NCBI GenBank assembly: GCA_023250635.1
Contig: JAHFAI010000003.1
Location: 32,515-87,398, forward strand
Length of the DNA: 54,884 nucleotides
Reading direction: 5' to 3'
Origin: Deltaproteobacteria bacterium
GTDB taxonomy: Bacteria; Bdellovibrionota_B; Oligoflexia; Oligoflexales; Bog-1112
Shown: positions 7,484 to 16,430 of the stretch, in pieces
Position numbering within the stretch: position 1 is the stretch's first letter
Layout: every line of letters starts with the position of its first letter
The notes under the pieces: model-generated
Database searches by the model: none
Seen by the model: only the letters and a program-made list of their open reading frames with translations
What the model was told of the DNA's origin: nothing
Made by a program: the position numbers and the translations under genes

Positions 7484-8498
7484 TGGTTGTCATCTTTTTT
7501 CTCAAACCTCTCACCCGATCTGCGGCTTGACGAAGTCGTTGCTTAAACGCTCTACTTTCCTCGGCAGCATAACAGAGGGCAGCATGAGCCTCCCGCCAAA
7601 GGCGAATATCCTTGCAGATCAACAAAAGGTCAATACCGCTTTCAACGGCTTCAACAATCCGCGTTCCAAACTCAGTAACTTGTGCGTTCACTGCTGCCAT
7701 AGTCATATCATCGCTTACAGCCACCCCCTTGAAGCCCAGATCTTTACGCAGCAATCCTTCAATAATTATTGGCGACAAAGAAGCTTCGCGATGATCGAGA
7801 CTTGGATAAATACAGTGACTTAACATTACCAATGAAGCTGCAGAAATCAGCTCCCGAAAAGGGAGTAAATCCCTTTGTTGAAGCTCTGCAAGAGACTTGT
7901 CCACTACTGCAGAGGTAACATGGGTATCGCTACGTCCACCGCCCTGACCGGGAAAATGTTTAAGACAACCGAAGAGACCGGTTTTTTGCATTCCCGCCAA
8001 AAAAGCCCCAGCCCGAAGAGCCACCTGCTGAGGATCTCGCGAAAAAGCTCGATCACCAATGCTGTGATGAGTGTGCTCGCCTAAAACATCAAGAACCGGA
8101 GCAAAATTAAGCGTAATCCCGAGTTGCCGCAATGCCTGACCAACTTCCCCACCATAGGCTGAAAGTTCAGCTAAAGCACCCTCATCAGCACGCTCCTTCG
8201 CCAATAATAAGGCAGGACCTTGATTGGGAAAAGGAGCTTTTAGACGAGCGACTCGTCCCCCTTCCTGATCCATAGCAATAATAAGCGGAAGACTGGCATC
8301 GTCACGAAGAGCCTGGAGCTCACTCGTCAATTGACCTAGCTGAGAGAAATCACTGATGTTGCGGGAGAAAAGAGTCACCCCGGCTGGCGCCAAGGAACGG
8401 AATAACTCCCGTTCCTCTTCAGAAACACGGAAGCTATTTAATCCGCCAACTAAAACTGCAGAAGCATCTCGAAAAATAGCAAGCGAAGGCTTACTCAT
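7455..8498 (-). CDS. nagZ: Beta-N-acetylhexosaminidase, GH3 (NagZ)
   Basis: 347 residues, single TIM-barrel GH3 enzyme. KHFPGQGGGRSDTH holds the conserved Lys-His and catalytic-loop Asp-x-His, and AVSDDMTMAA holds the nucleophile Asp. NagZ removes GlcNAc from 1,6-anhydro-muropeptides during cell-wall recycling in the cytosol. The usual KHFPGHG is KHFPGQG here, a conservative change outside the known catalytic pair. It overlaps khpA upstream by 8 bp and ccmA downstream by 29 bp. Confidence 0.9.
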   Translation of the reverse strand: MSKPSLAIFRDASAVLVGGLNSFRVSEEERELFRSLAPAGVTLFSRNISDFSQLGQLTSELQALRDDASLPLIIAMDQEGGRVARLKAPFPNQGPALLLAKERADEGALAELSAYGGEVGQALRQLGITLNFAPVLDVLGEHTHHSIGDRAFSRDPQQVALRAGAFLAGMQKTGLFGCLKHFPGQGGGRSDTHVTSAVVDKSLAELQQRDLLPFRELISAASLVMLSHCIYPSLDHREASLSPIIIEGLLRKDLGFKGVAVSDDMTMAAVNAQVTEFGTRIVEAVESGIDLLLICKDIRLWREAHAALCYAAEESRAFKQRLRQAADRVRGLRKKMTTNVTNFLPQF

Positions 8499-8748
8499 CG
8501 ATTATTTGAAGAATATAGCGCTTAGAAATCTTTGCTGCGGCACAATTGAGAATCGTGCGAATCGCATCAGCGGTTCTGCCCTGGCGCCCTATAACCTTTC
8601 CAATATCTTCCTTTGCTACCTTGAGTTCAATAATGTTGGTCTGATTACCCTGAATCTCATTGATGTCGATCCGTGAGGTTTCGTCCACCAAAGCCTCAGC
8701 TATGTAGGTGACCAACGCCTTCATCGAAATGTCATGTTCAGCGCTCAT
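8491..8748 (-). CDS. khpA: KH-domain RNA-binding protein KhpA
   Basis: 85 residues comprising one type II KH domain; the RNA-binding GxxG loop is IGRQGRTADAIR (about 54-65). KhpA binds RNA, often with KhpB, and affects cell division or sRNA function in Gram-positives. In many bacteria it lies between rpsP and rimM; here it instead heads a run with nagZ and ccm genes, overlapping nagZ by 8 bp. Confidence 0.9.
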   Translation of the reverse strand: MSAEHDISMKALVTYIAEALVDETSRIDINEIQGNQTNIIELKVAKEDIGKVIGRQGRTADAIRTILNCAAAKISKRYILQIIDE

Positions 8749-8887
8749 GGTTTATATTCCGCAATGTTTAATCCGTATCTGCGAAAGGAGGCAGCATATC
8801 CCGCCAAATTATAACCCTATGGTATATTTTCGTGCGTAGAGTCGTCAAGGGATAGCGCCGTGGGTAGCAGACACAGGCCCCATAAGG

Positions 8888-9112
8888 CTATTTAAGGCGA
8901 TAGGATCGTAGAACTGCCTGATTCGCCTTGCTGCGATCCCGCTGCATGCGCTCCCCATTCTTGCGGTTTATCTGCATAACCTCGTTAAAACTAGGCTCCA
9001 CAGAAGCCACAAGAGCCCCAGCCCCCTCCACCACCACAGCTGGCGGATAGCTACTCGATGCACAGGCCTTTTTATTTAAGTAAATAACATTATTAATTTT
9101 ATCATCAGCCAT
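8888..9112 (-). CDS. Hypothetical protein
   Basis: 74 residues from the ATG at 9112, preceded by AAGGAG at an ideal 8-bp spacing, which supports a real gene. The protein is soluble, with an N-terminal MADDKINNVIYLNKKA, an alanine/valine-rich middle and a basic C-terminal half (NRKNGERMQRDRSK). No cysteine motif or membrane segment; I recognise no family. Divergent from the small gene at 9356. Confidence 0.55.
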   Translation of the reverse strand: MADDKINNVIYLNKKACASSSYPPAVVVEGAGALVASVEPSFNEVMQINRKNGERMQRDRSKANQAVLRSYRLK

Positions 9113-9355
9113 GGGCTCTGCTCCTTCGAGGATCAAGAAAACTCCCGTGCTGCCAAAGAGTTGGGCTACACCATAGGGCTGCTTTATGGGATGTCCTTTA
9201 TCAGGTATTTCAACTTCTGTGCCAAGGGTTATTTCCAGCTTCTTTAAGCGGGAACAAAAAGACCTCCGCCTGGCATAGATTTTGCTCTGCTTTATGAAGA
9301 AAGTACGGAAAGAACAGGAAAAACAGGCAAATCGTCGACCAGCAGCGAGGCCCCT

Positions 9356-9604
9356 ATGTCACAACATATGACTATTGTTGATCTAGCTCGTTATAACAGC
9401 CAAGCTTTTGCCCATAAAACCCTGTTGGTTTTTGAGCGCAGCTGTCAAAAAAAGAGACAGTCGACTACTGAGGGTGAAGAACTCCGCTTAGCCACTGAAT
9501 ACCGCAAACGTTTGCGCTTTCCTCGCCTATTAAGCCAGGCCAATGCCCAAACCAGAAGCTTGCATCAGCTCCTGGACTTGTTGCAAAGAGCTGAGCGCGG
9601 CTAG
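9356..9604 (+). CDS. Hypothetical basic small protein
   Basis: 82 residues. The start follows GCGAGGCCCCT, an acceptable ribosome-binding site. The sequence is basic and helical in character (LATEYRKRLRFPRLL, then LHQLLDLLQRAERG) with no membrane segment. I do not recognise a family. It is convergent with hpt, 23 bp away. The 243 bp between it and the divergent gene at 9112 holds no convincing gene or clear promoter. Confidence 0.5.
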   Translation: MSQHMTIVDLARYNSQAFAHKTLLVFERSCQKKRQSTTEGEELRLATEYRKRLRFPRLLSQANAQTRSLHQLLDLLQRAERG

Positions 9605-9627
9605 ACATAGGGCGTTACTGCCGAGTT

Positions 9628-10146
9628 CTAAGCAAGAGCCCCAATAAAGGGTAATTGTCGATACTTACCGTTAAAATCCATTCCATAGCCCACCACAAAG
9701 CGATTGGGGATTTCAAAGCCCACATAAGAAATATCAAAGTGCATTCGATGTTGAGAGGGCTTAGCAAGTAGAGTACAGACTCGCAGAGAAGCAGGCTGGC
9801 GCACCAATAACACCTTGAGTAAATAGTCGACGGTCAGACCGCTATCAATAATGTCTTCTATTAAAATCACCTGCTTACCTGCTATATCGGCACTCACATC
9901 CTGAATTAAGCGCACATGTCCGGTAGAAGTGGTACCCTGATAAGATGAGACGCTGATAAATTCGATATCCGCCGGCCGAGCCATGGATCGCAGCAGATCC
10001 GCAGTAAAAATAAAGGCCCCCTTCAGCACCGAAACAAACACCAAGTCCCCCGAATGCTCGGGGTGATCTTTGCTAATTTCTTCGGCCAGTCTCTCGACGC
10101 GAGATTTTATTTGCTCCGGAGAAATTAAAACTCTCGGGATTTCCAT
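9628..10146 (-). CDS. hpt: Hypoxanthine phosphoribosyltransferase
   Basis: 172 residues. The PRPP-binding loop is VILIEDIIDSGLT (about 94-106), preceded by the Ser-x-Tyr region SVSSYQGTTSTG and followed by the base-binding FVVGYGMDFNGKYR, all in the type I PRTase order for Hpt/Hgprt. It salvages hypoxanthine (and often guanine) to the nucleotide using PRPP. The prs gene that makes PRPP is at 25164-26111. Confidence 0.95.
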   Translation of the reverse strand: MEIPRVLISPEQIKSRVERLAEEISKDHPEHSGDLVFVSVLKGAFIFTADLLRSMARPADIEFISVSSYQGTTSTGHVRLIQDVSADIAGKQVILIEDIIDSGLTVDYLLKVLLVRQPASLRVCTLLAKPSQHRMHFDISYVGFEIPNRFVVGYGMDFNGKYRQLPFIGALA

Positions 10147-10232
10147 AACCTTCTCCTACAAGGAAAAAACCTTATTAACTTATTAGTTATACCACTTTAG
10201 CTGCTAAAGCGACCGCCCATAGCAAAATTTAA

Positions 10233-10260
10233 TTGACAAATCAATGCAAAATCGTATAAT
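10233..10260 (+). promoter_or_regulatory. Near-consensus sigma-70 promoter
   Basis: TTGACA (10233-10238) and TATAAT (10255-10260) with a 16-bp spacer, both boxes perfect. It would drive the zinc-ribbon gene at 10305, leaving a leader of roughly 35-40 nt. Confidence 0.8.
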
Positions 10261-10304
10261 ACCTTGCTTTAAATCAAGTTTTAGTACGGTTTCGAGGCTT
10301 AACA

Positions 10305-10544
10305 ATGGAACTTATTGAAGTTGTTCACGACCATTCAGCTAATAAAATTAAAAAACTACCCCCTTCGGTAGTTAAAGATATCGAACTTAAAAATCAAGCT
10401 CGCCGTCTGGCTAATCTCGCCCCGATTAAAATTCGCATCCGCGTCTGTATTGCCTGCACCCAGGCATTTGAATCCGCTGGAAACCGAACTTGCGGCTGCA
10501 ACACACGCAGTACCGGCTATATTGCGGGGCGCGAAATTATTTAA
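10305..10544 (+). CDS. Small zinc-ribbon-like protein
   Basis: 79 residues. A basic helical N-terminal half (VVKDIELKNQARRLANLAP) is followed by CIACTQAFESAGNRTCGC, a CxxC-x(11)-CxC arrangement likely to bind one zinc. The near-consensus promoter just upstream suggests strong expression. This type of small zinc-finger protein is often found in phages and proteobacteria without a known role. Downstream, 10545-10719 has no gene but carries imperfect CTCTTGCC-type repeats. Confidence 0.7.
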   Translation: MELIEVVHDHSANKIKKLPPSVVKDIELKNQARRLANLAPIKIRIRVCIACTQAFESAGNRTCGCNTRSTGYIAGREII

Positions 10545-10574
10545 GGTTATTCCCACGATTTTTCGTTTTGCCGA

Positions 10575-10630
10575 TCTCCTCTTGCTCTTGCCTTACTCTT
10601 GCCCTGCTCTTGCCCTTCTCTTGTCCTTTC
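10575..10630 (+). repeat. Imperfect CTCTTGCC short tandem repeats
   Basis: Pyrimidine-rich stretch in which CTCTTG recurs about five times with one to six bases between copies. It lies in the leader between the zinc-ribbon gene and pckG. Function unknown. Confidence 0.6.
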
Positions 10631-10719
10631 TTATTTGCTATGTTTATCCCTCCTAGCTTTGTCATGTTATTAACTACCTAATTATTAGCGGTTGTCCTGG
10701 CTGAAATGAAGGGACTTGT

Positions 10720-12456
10720 ATGCCAACAACAAATACGGAACTGAAGGCGTGGGTCGAAGCAAGCGCGCAATTGACTAAGCCGGAACGCATTCACTGGTGC
10801 ACCGGCAGCGATCAGGAGTACGAGCAGATTACCCGCGAGCTCGTCCGAACCAAGGAACTTCACCCACTCAATAGCGGAACCTTTCCCCACTCCTATCTTT
10901 ATCGATCCGACCCCAGTGATGTTGCACGCACTGAACACCTCACCTTTGTCTGTACCAAAGACAAAGAGACGGCTGGCCCTAACAATAACTGGCTCGATCC
11001 CCAGGTAGCCCATCACAAAATAGATGCCCTTTTTGCAGGCTGTATGCGCGGAAGAACGATGTATGTTCTTCCTTATTGCATGGGACCACTGGGCTCTCCT
11101 TACTCTCGCTATGGCGTCGAAATTACCGACAGCCCCTATGTGGTAATTAGTATGAAGATAATGACGCGCATGGGTAACGATGCTCGCCATTTTATAGAAC
11201 AGGGTCAGCCCTTTGTTAAGGGGCTGCACTCCGTCGGAGACCTTTCTCCAGAACGCCGATTCATTATGCATTTCCCTGATGAGATGATGATTAAAAGTAT
11301 CGGCTCCGGCTATGGGGGCAATGCCCTGCTTGGCAAAAAATGCCACTCGCTCAGACTGGCAAGCTATCAGGCCCAGCATGAAGGCTGGCTTGCTGAACAT
11401 ATGTTGATTGTCGGCGTCGAAAATCCCCAGGGAGAAACCCACTATATTGCGGCTGCGTTTCCTTCGGCATGCGGCAAAACTAACTTGGCCATGTTGATTC
11501 CCCCTGAGAGCTATAAAGGCTGGAAAGTATGGACCGTTGGCGATGATATTGCCTGGATTCACCCCGGCAAAGATGGGCGTCTTTACGCTATCAACCCCGA
11601 AGCTGGTTATTTTGGCGTAGCCCCAGGCACCTCTGAAAAAACCAATCCCAACGCCCTGGCCTCGCTGCAGCATGATGCGATTTTTACCAACGTGGGACTC
11701 ACTGCCGATAATGAACCATGGTGGGAAGGAATGACCACCAAGTCCCCAAGCATCGATTGGCTGGGCAATAAATATAGCTACCCCGGGCCAGCAGCCCACC
11801 CTAACTCGCGTTTCACCGTAGCTGCAAAGCAATGTCCGAGCTACAGCCCTCAAGCTGAAAACCCCCAGGGGGTACCACTCTCGGCCATCGTCTTCGGTGG
11901 ACGTCGCCCACGCTTGATCCCCCTCGTCTGCGAAGCAAAAAACTGGGCCCATGGAGTGCTGATGGGAGCGTCCCTCGCTTCGGAAACCACGGCTGCTGCA
12001 ACTGGTCAAGTAGGAATACTTCGCCATGACCCCATGGCCATGAAACCTTTTTGTGGTTATAACTTTGGACGCTACTGGCAACACTGGTTAAGTTTTGCTG
12101 ATAACTATTCCCAGTTACCCAAAATCTTCTCCGTCAATTGGTTTCGTCAGGACGAAGCAGGAAAATTTCTCTGGCCCGGTTATGGCGAAAACATTAGAGT
12201 TCTCGAATGGATAATCGCTCGAGTTAAAGGCCAGGCCGAAGCATGCCCCACTGCAGTTGGGTTTCTTCCCGCAGAGGGGGCCCTCAATATGAAGGGTTTG
12301 TCTCTATCGCCCACGCACCTTGATCAGCTTTTGTACGTTGATCATGCTGGATGGAAAGACGAGTTAGAAAAGACTCGTGCCTATCTGGAACAATTTGGCG
12401 ATGACTTGCCCGCTGGGCTTTTGCGTACTCTTGAGAGCAACTATAAAAGTCTATAG
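10720..12456 (+). CDS. pckG: Phosphoenolpyruvate carboxykinase (GTP)
   Basis: 578 residues, slightly short of the usual ~600. The kinase-1a P-loop is FPSACGKTNLAML (about residues 247-259), characteristic of the GTP class, with GDDIAWIHPGKDGRLYAINPEAG downstream carrying the metal-binding and kinase-2 region (split here: GDDIAW, then GRLYAINPEAG). FGGRRPRLIPLV near residue 390 is also typical. It converts oxaloacetate to PEP with GTP, linking the TCA cycle to gluconeogenesis. AGGGA precedes the ATG by 6 bp. Confidence 0.96.
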   Translation: MPTTNTELKAWVEASAQLTKPERIHWCTGSDQEYEQITRELVRTKELHPLNSGTFPHSYLYRSDPSDVARTEHLTFVCTKDKETAGPNNNWLDPQVAHHKIDALFAGCMRGRTMYVLPYCMGPLGSPYSRYGVEITDSPYVVISMKIMTRMGNDARHFIEQGQPFVKGLHSVGDLSPERRFIMHFPDEMMIKSIGSGYGGNALLGKKCHSLRLASYQAQHEGWLAEHMLIVGVENPQGETHYIAAAFPSACGKTNLAMLIPPESYKGWKVWTVGDDIAWIHPGKDGRLYAINPEAGYFGVAPGTSEKTNPNALASLQHDAIFTNVGLTADNEPWWEGMTTKSPSIDWLGNKYSYPGPAAHPNSRFTVAAKQCPSYSPQAENPQGVPLSAIVFGGRRPRLIPLVCEAKNWAHGVLMGASLASETTAAATGQVGILRHDPMAMKPFCGYNFGRYWQHWLSFADNYSQLPKIFSVNWFRQDEAGKFLWPGYGENIRVLEWIIARVKGQAEACPTAVGFLPAEGALNMKGLSLSPTHLDQLLYVDHAGWKDELEKTRAYLEQFGDDLPAGLLRTLESNYKSL

Positions 12457-12479
12457 AGAGGCCTGATAACAACCTCTCT
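12455..12479 (+). terminator. Hairpin at the pckG stop
   Basis: AGAGAGG and CCTCTCT form a perfect 7-bp stem around an 11-nt loop, beginning within the pckG stop codon. There is no T-run, so it may be an RNA processing or attenuation element between pckG and the aminotransferase gene rather than a terminator. Confidence 0.4.
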
Positions 12480-12496
12480 TGCAGAAGAGGTGACCG

Positions 12497-13966
12497 GTGA
12501 CTATTCTCCAGAAAATAGCTCGTCTCTGTCCTCAGCGCCAGACTCCTGGCTTAGATGAGGAGACCGTCACTCGCTTTATCGCCAATGATCCCCAGCTTAA
12601 CGAAGCAATTCGTGCTGCAGATCAGCGCCTCAGCGAATTTTCTCCCGCAGAACGAGAACTACTTTCCCGTCCTGAAGCAGAACAGATCACCGAGCTGCAG
12701 CACGGCTTTGTCAATTTCTACCCCCAGACGGTGGTCAATCCCTATGTGGGTCTTGCGGCCCAAGGACCATGGATTATCACCACCGCTGGAGCAGTAATCT
12801 ACGACGCCGGTGGCTACGGCATGCTTGGCTTTGGTCATAATCCACCAAGAATTGCTGCTGCTCTCGCCCACAGCCAAGTCATGGCTAATATTATGACGGC
12901 TAGCTTTTCGCAAAAAAAATTCACGGAGGCTTTGCGGCAGGAAATCGGTAAAAACGCTCATTTTTCTCCAGGCAAGGCTCCTTACAGCCATTTTCTCTGC
13001 CTTAATTCTGGCTCAGAGGCCATGACCCTAGCCGCCCGCTTTGTGGATCTTAATGCCCACACCCAACTGAGGGGCAGCTCCTCTCACAAGATTAAAATTC
13101 TGGCGATAGAAGGCTCCTTTCACGGGCGTACTGACCGCCCAGCCCAGTTCTCCCATTCAAGTTTACCGGTATATCAAAAGCATCTAGCTTCCTTTGCTCA
13201 CCTCACTAACTTAGTGGTGGTCAGGCCTAACGACCTTGATCATCTGCACCAGGTATTTGCCGAGGCTCGAGGTCAGCAGAATTTTTTTGAAGCTTTTTAT
13301 ATGGAACCGGTGATGGGCGAAGGCGATCCAGGCATGGCTATAAACCCAGAATTTTATCGAGAAGCGCGACGTCTTACGCGAGAGATGGGATCCTTGCTGG
13401 TCGTGGATTCAATTCAAGCAGGCTTACGAGCTCATGGTTGCCTGAGCATTATCGATTATCCCGGCATGGAAGGCATTAGCCCACCCGACATCGAAGTATT
13501 TTCTAAGGCGCTCAATGCCGGACAATTCCCTCTTTCGGTGCTTGCAGTGAATGCGACAACTGCTGCTTTGTACGTTGATGGCATCTACGGCAACACTATG
13601 ACCTCTAATCCTCGTGGTTTGGAGCTTGCCAGTGCGGTACTTGCCCAAGTAAGCCCAGCCCTTGCTCGCAATATTAGCGAGATGGGCAAGGTTCTGCTGG
13701 AAGAATTTAAAAAACTCCACCGCGAGTTTCCCCAGCTTATTAAAGCGGTAAAGGGTACCGGACTGTTGCTATCGATACAGATCAATCCGGACTACGGTTC
13801 AGTTTCGGCAGCTGGCGGTATGGAGCAGCAGCTGCGCCAGGCAGGGCTCGGAGTGATTCACGGGGGCAAGAATAGCCTGCGCTTCACTCCGCATTTTCAA
13901 ATCAACACCGCTGAAGTTTCCCTAATCGTCGGCAAATTACGCGATCTTTTTCAAGCGGCAACATAG
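12497..13966 (+). CDS. Class III PLP-dependent aminotransferase
   Basis: 489 residues. Fold-type I landmarks are present: SGSEAM (phosphate-binding loop), GSFHGRTDRP, VVDSIQAGL with the Asp that contacts the PLP ring nitrogen, and EVFSKALNAGQ with the PLP lysine. A long N-terminal extension precedes the fold. The substrate is not clear; class III includes ornithine, lysine and 4-aminobutyrate transaminases. GTG start, preceded by GAGG at 6-7 bp. It follows pckG by 40 bp and overlaps the convergent regulator gene by 16 bp. Confidence 0.85.
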   Translation: MTILQKIARLCPQRQTPGLDEETVTRFIANDPQLNEAIRAADQRLSEFSPAERELLSRPEAEQITELQHGFVNFYPQTVVNPYVGLAAQGPWIITTAGAVIYDAGGYGMLGFGHNPPRIAAALAHSQVMANIMTASFSQKKFTEALRQEIGKNAHFSPGKAPYSHFLCLNSGSEAMTLAARFVDLNAHTQLRGSSSHKIKILAIEGSFHGRTDRPAQFSHSSLPVYQKHLASFAHLTNLVVVRPNDLDHLHQVFAEARGQQNFFEAFYMEPVMGEGDPGMAINPEFYREARRLTREMGSLLVVDSIQAGLRAHGCLSIIDYPGMEGISPPDIEVFSKALNAGQFPLSVLAVNATTAALYVDGIYGNTMTSNPRGLELASAVLAQVSPALARNISEMGKVLLEEFKKLHREFPQLIKAVKGTGLLLSIQINPDYGSVSAAGGMEQQLRQAGLGVIHGGKNSLRFTPHFQINTAEVSLIVGKLRDLFQAAT

Positions 13967-14691
13967 CCCTCACGAATAGCGTAAGTTGCCAGATCAACCT
14001 GAGAATGCAAACCAAGTTTCGCCATAATATTTGATTTATGACGTTCCACCGTTTTCGCGGTAATATGAAGCGACTTGCCGATATTTTTAGCCTTCATTCC
14101 CTTAGCAACACAGCACAGCACTTCTACTTCTCGGGGACTGAGCAGAGAACGCCGAGGAGAATAAGCCCCCTGAGAAGGGTCAAAGGAATAACGAGAAATT
14201 AATCTTACTTTGATATCTTCAGAGAAATACTTCTTGCCCTCATGCACGGTGCGAATAGCGGAGAGTATGCCCTCAATGGATTCAGTTTTAGAAATAAATC
14301 CTGCGGCTCCTGCTTCTAATCCCCGCTCGAGGTTTGCATCGGTGACGGAAGAAACTAAATAAAGGAGATGAATGCGACGCCCCAGTTTGTTCAAGGTATT
14401 GCTGAGTTCAAAGGGACTCACGCCGTTCATGGTAAGATCGGTAATAATAATCTCCGGTTCTTCTTGAGCGATAAGATCAAGACACTGACTTAGGCAGGAA
14501 CCTTGGCCGACCACTTCGAGATCCTCGAATCTTTCCAACAAGGAGGCCAGTCCTTCACGCATAATTTGGTGATCATCAATCAACATGACGCGGATGGTTT
14601 CTTGATCAATTCTTACCAGGTCTTCGAATACCTTGCTCCCTACCGGTGCAAATTTAGCTACTGATTCCGTTGATGGCGCCGTCTCTTGCAT
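13951..14691 (-). CDS. NarL/FixJ-type response regulator
   Basis: 246 residues: a 33-residue N-terminal extension, a receiver domain (MLIDDHQIMREG, phosphoacceptor Asp85 in IIITDLTM) and a C-terminal LuxR-type HTH (LSPREVEVLCCVAKGM to TVERHKSNIMAKL). AGGAG lies 6 bp before the ATG. No histidine kinase is nearby, so its partner is unknown. Divergent from the Ste24 protease gene across a 278-bp gap with a possible TATAAT at 14909-14914 facing that gene but no clear -35. Confidence 0.9.
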   Translation of the reverse strand: MQETAPSTESVAKFAPVGSKVFEDLVRIDQETIRVMLIDDHQIMREGLASLLERFEDLEVVGQGSCLSQCLDLIAQEEPEIIITDLTMNGVSPFELSNTLNKLGRRIHLLYLVSSVTDANLERGLEAGAAGFISKTESIEGILSAIRTVHEGKKYFSEDIKVRLISRYSFDPSQGAYSPRRSLLSPREVEVLCCVAKGMKAKNIGKSLHITAKTVERHKSNIMAKLGLHSQVDLATYAIREGYVAA

Positions 14692-14969
14692 ATCATTCTC
14701 CTGGCTGGTTGCGGATATTTTACATATTTAGGTGATGAGTAAATATGATAGTAGACAAGTCCCCAGGGGAATCAAACTAGGCATTTTACCCATTTTATCT
14801 CTCTCTAACCTCTTTGTTTGACGAGATCGTGCCACAGACATCCTCAAAGCAACAATGGATATTTGCTTGCAGGCCAGTCCCCATAAAAATCCCTCGATTA
14901 AAACGTGATATAATTGTAAAAGTACCACCGGAAATTTAGTTCCCATCCAAAAACAAGGGTGATCTATCT

Positions 14970-16226
14970 ATGGAAAAACTGCTGGGTTTATTTATTGGCC
15001 TTAAACTTGCTATGCTAGCCCTCGAAATGTGGCTCCGGCGCCTGAATCGCAACTACTACCTCGATCAGCGACGCCAAGAGGAAGCTGCAGGCACCCTGGG
15101 GATTGGAGCTGAAGATTTTGCCAAAATGCTTTCCTATAGTAAGGCAAAATATCGTTTTGCCAATTATGCTGCTCCACTCCAGCTGCTCGGCTTTCTCCTT
15201 TTTGTAGCCCTGGGAGGTTTTGGCCTTCTCGAGCAAGGGGCTCTCCATCTGGCTGCTGACCTCGGTGGGGGAGGAATTCTCACTGGCCTGCTCTTTTTTG
15301 CCTTACTAGGCGGACTCTCTCTGCTCACCTCGCTGCCCTTTGATCTTTACTCACAGTTTGTGATCGAAGAAAAACATGGCTTCAATCGCCAGAGCCTTGG
15401 AGGATTTTTTGGCGATCTGCTCAAATCCCTGCTGGTTTCTCTGCTACTGGGCACTCCCGTGCTCGCCGCTATCCTCTGGTTTATGGCGAGCAGCGGTAGT
15501 TTATGGTGGCTTTGGGTCTGGGTATTTATCACCGCCTTTAGCATTGTCGCTGCTTGGCTTTTCCCCACCTTTATTGCTCCCTTATTTAATAAGTTTACTC
15601 CCCTCAGCGAGGGCAGCTTAAAAGAAGCTATTTTTGCACTTGCTGCCAAGGTAAAATTCAAAACTTCGCAAGTTTTTATTATGGATGCTTCCCGGCGTTC
15701 AGGGCACGGAAATGCCTATTTTACCGGTTTATTTGGCGAAAAACGCATAGTACTCTTTGATACCCTCATCAACAAAATGAGCGACCAACAAGTCGTCGCG
15801 GTTCTTGCTCATGAATTGGGTCATTTCAAGCTTCGTCACGTATTTTGGGGGATGATACGAGGAATCGTGATGAGCGGCCTAATCTTTTATGGTCTTAGTT
15901 TGTGTTTGCCACTTCAAGACTTCTACCATGCTTTTTATTTTAGCGGGGTAAGCGATTTTTCTGCCCTAGTCGTTTTTTCTCAGTGGTACGGATTGCTTTC
16001 CTTCTGGTTACAACCACTACAATCTGCCTGGTCACGAAAAAACGAATTCGCTGCTGATCGCTTCGCCGTAGAGACCATGGCGGGGAGCCAGGATCTGCGC
16101 TCTGCCTTAATCAATCTCTGTGAATCAAATCAGACAATGCCACTTGCCCATCCCCTCTTTTCGTTGGTCTACTATTCTCACCCACCACTGCTTGAGCGCA
16201 TCACTGCTCTCGACAAAAGCAGCTGA
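14970..16226 (+). CDS. M48 family metalloprotease (Ste24/CAAX prenyl protease 1-like)
   Basis: 418 residues with several transmembrane helices. The zinc site is VLAHELGHFKLRH (HExxH near residue 278), and the third ligand Glu is in the later KNEFAADRFAV. The large N-terminal membrane domain and the FDLYSQFVIEEKHGFN stretch are typical of Ste24 rather than of the smaller HtpX. Bacterial substrates are unknown since prenyl-CAAX proteins are rare; membrane protein quality control is a guess. Confidence 0.9.
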   Translation: MEKLLGLFIGLKLAMLALEMWLRRLNRNYYLDQRRQEEAAGTLGIGAEDFAKMLSYSKAKYRFANYAAPLQLLGFLLFVALGGFGLLEQGALHLAADLGGGGILTGLLFFALLGGLSLLTSLPFDLYSQFVIEEKHGFNRQSLGGFFGDLLKSLLVSLLLGTPVLAAILWFMASSGSLWWLWVWVFITAFSIVAAWLFPTFIAPLFNKFTPLSEGSLKEAIFALAAKVKFKTSQVFIMDASRRSGHGNAYFTGLFGEKRIVLFDTLINKMSDQQVVAVLAHELGHFKLRHVFWGMIRGIVMSGLIFYGLSLCLPLQDFYHAFYFSGVSDFSALVVFSQWYGLLSFWLQPLQSAWSRKNEFAADRFAVETMAGSQDLRSALINLCESNQTMPLAHPLFSLVYYSHPPLLERITALDKSS

Positions 16227-16365
16227 GGTTAAAACTATTTAAGAATGCCTTGATTTTAATAACCTTCTTAAAATATAAACTTATTTTGCCTAACCCCCTG
16301 CCTAATTTCTGTTTTTTTGTAGAAATCACCGTCAAACTCAGGTAAATGCATAACTGTAGAAATTA

Positions 16366-16388
16366 AGTAGGAATAGTTTTTTCCTGCT
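16366..16388. promoter_or_regulatory. Candidate operator upstream of the LexA-like gene
   Basis: AGTAGGAA and TTCCTGCT form an inverted repeat, one mismatch, around a 7-bp spacer, 43 bp upstream of the start codon. The position suits autoregulation by the encoded repressor. The motif is not a known SOS box to me. Confidence 0.4.
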
Positions 16389-16430
16389 TCGTAAAAGATA
16401 GGGTTTGTCTTACTTGAAAGGATGTTTGCA

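Noticed and set aside
9137-9355. Possible small gene between 9112 and 9356
   Set aside because: A stretch encoding LGYTIGLLYGMSFIRYFNF is open but lacks a supported start and is short; evidence is too weak to call.
10678-12084. A long open frame (468 codons) on the strand opposite pckG
   Set aside because: It lies antisense within pckG, whose motifs are intact, and its translation has no family resemblance; it is a codon-bias shadow.
14728-14946. Minus-strand 72-codon frame in the gap before the Ste24 gene
   Set aside because: No ribosome-binding site and no plausible protein features; the region is more likely regulatory for the divergent genes.
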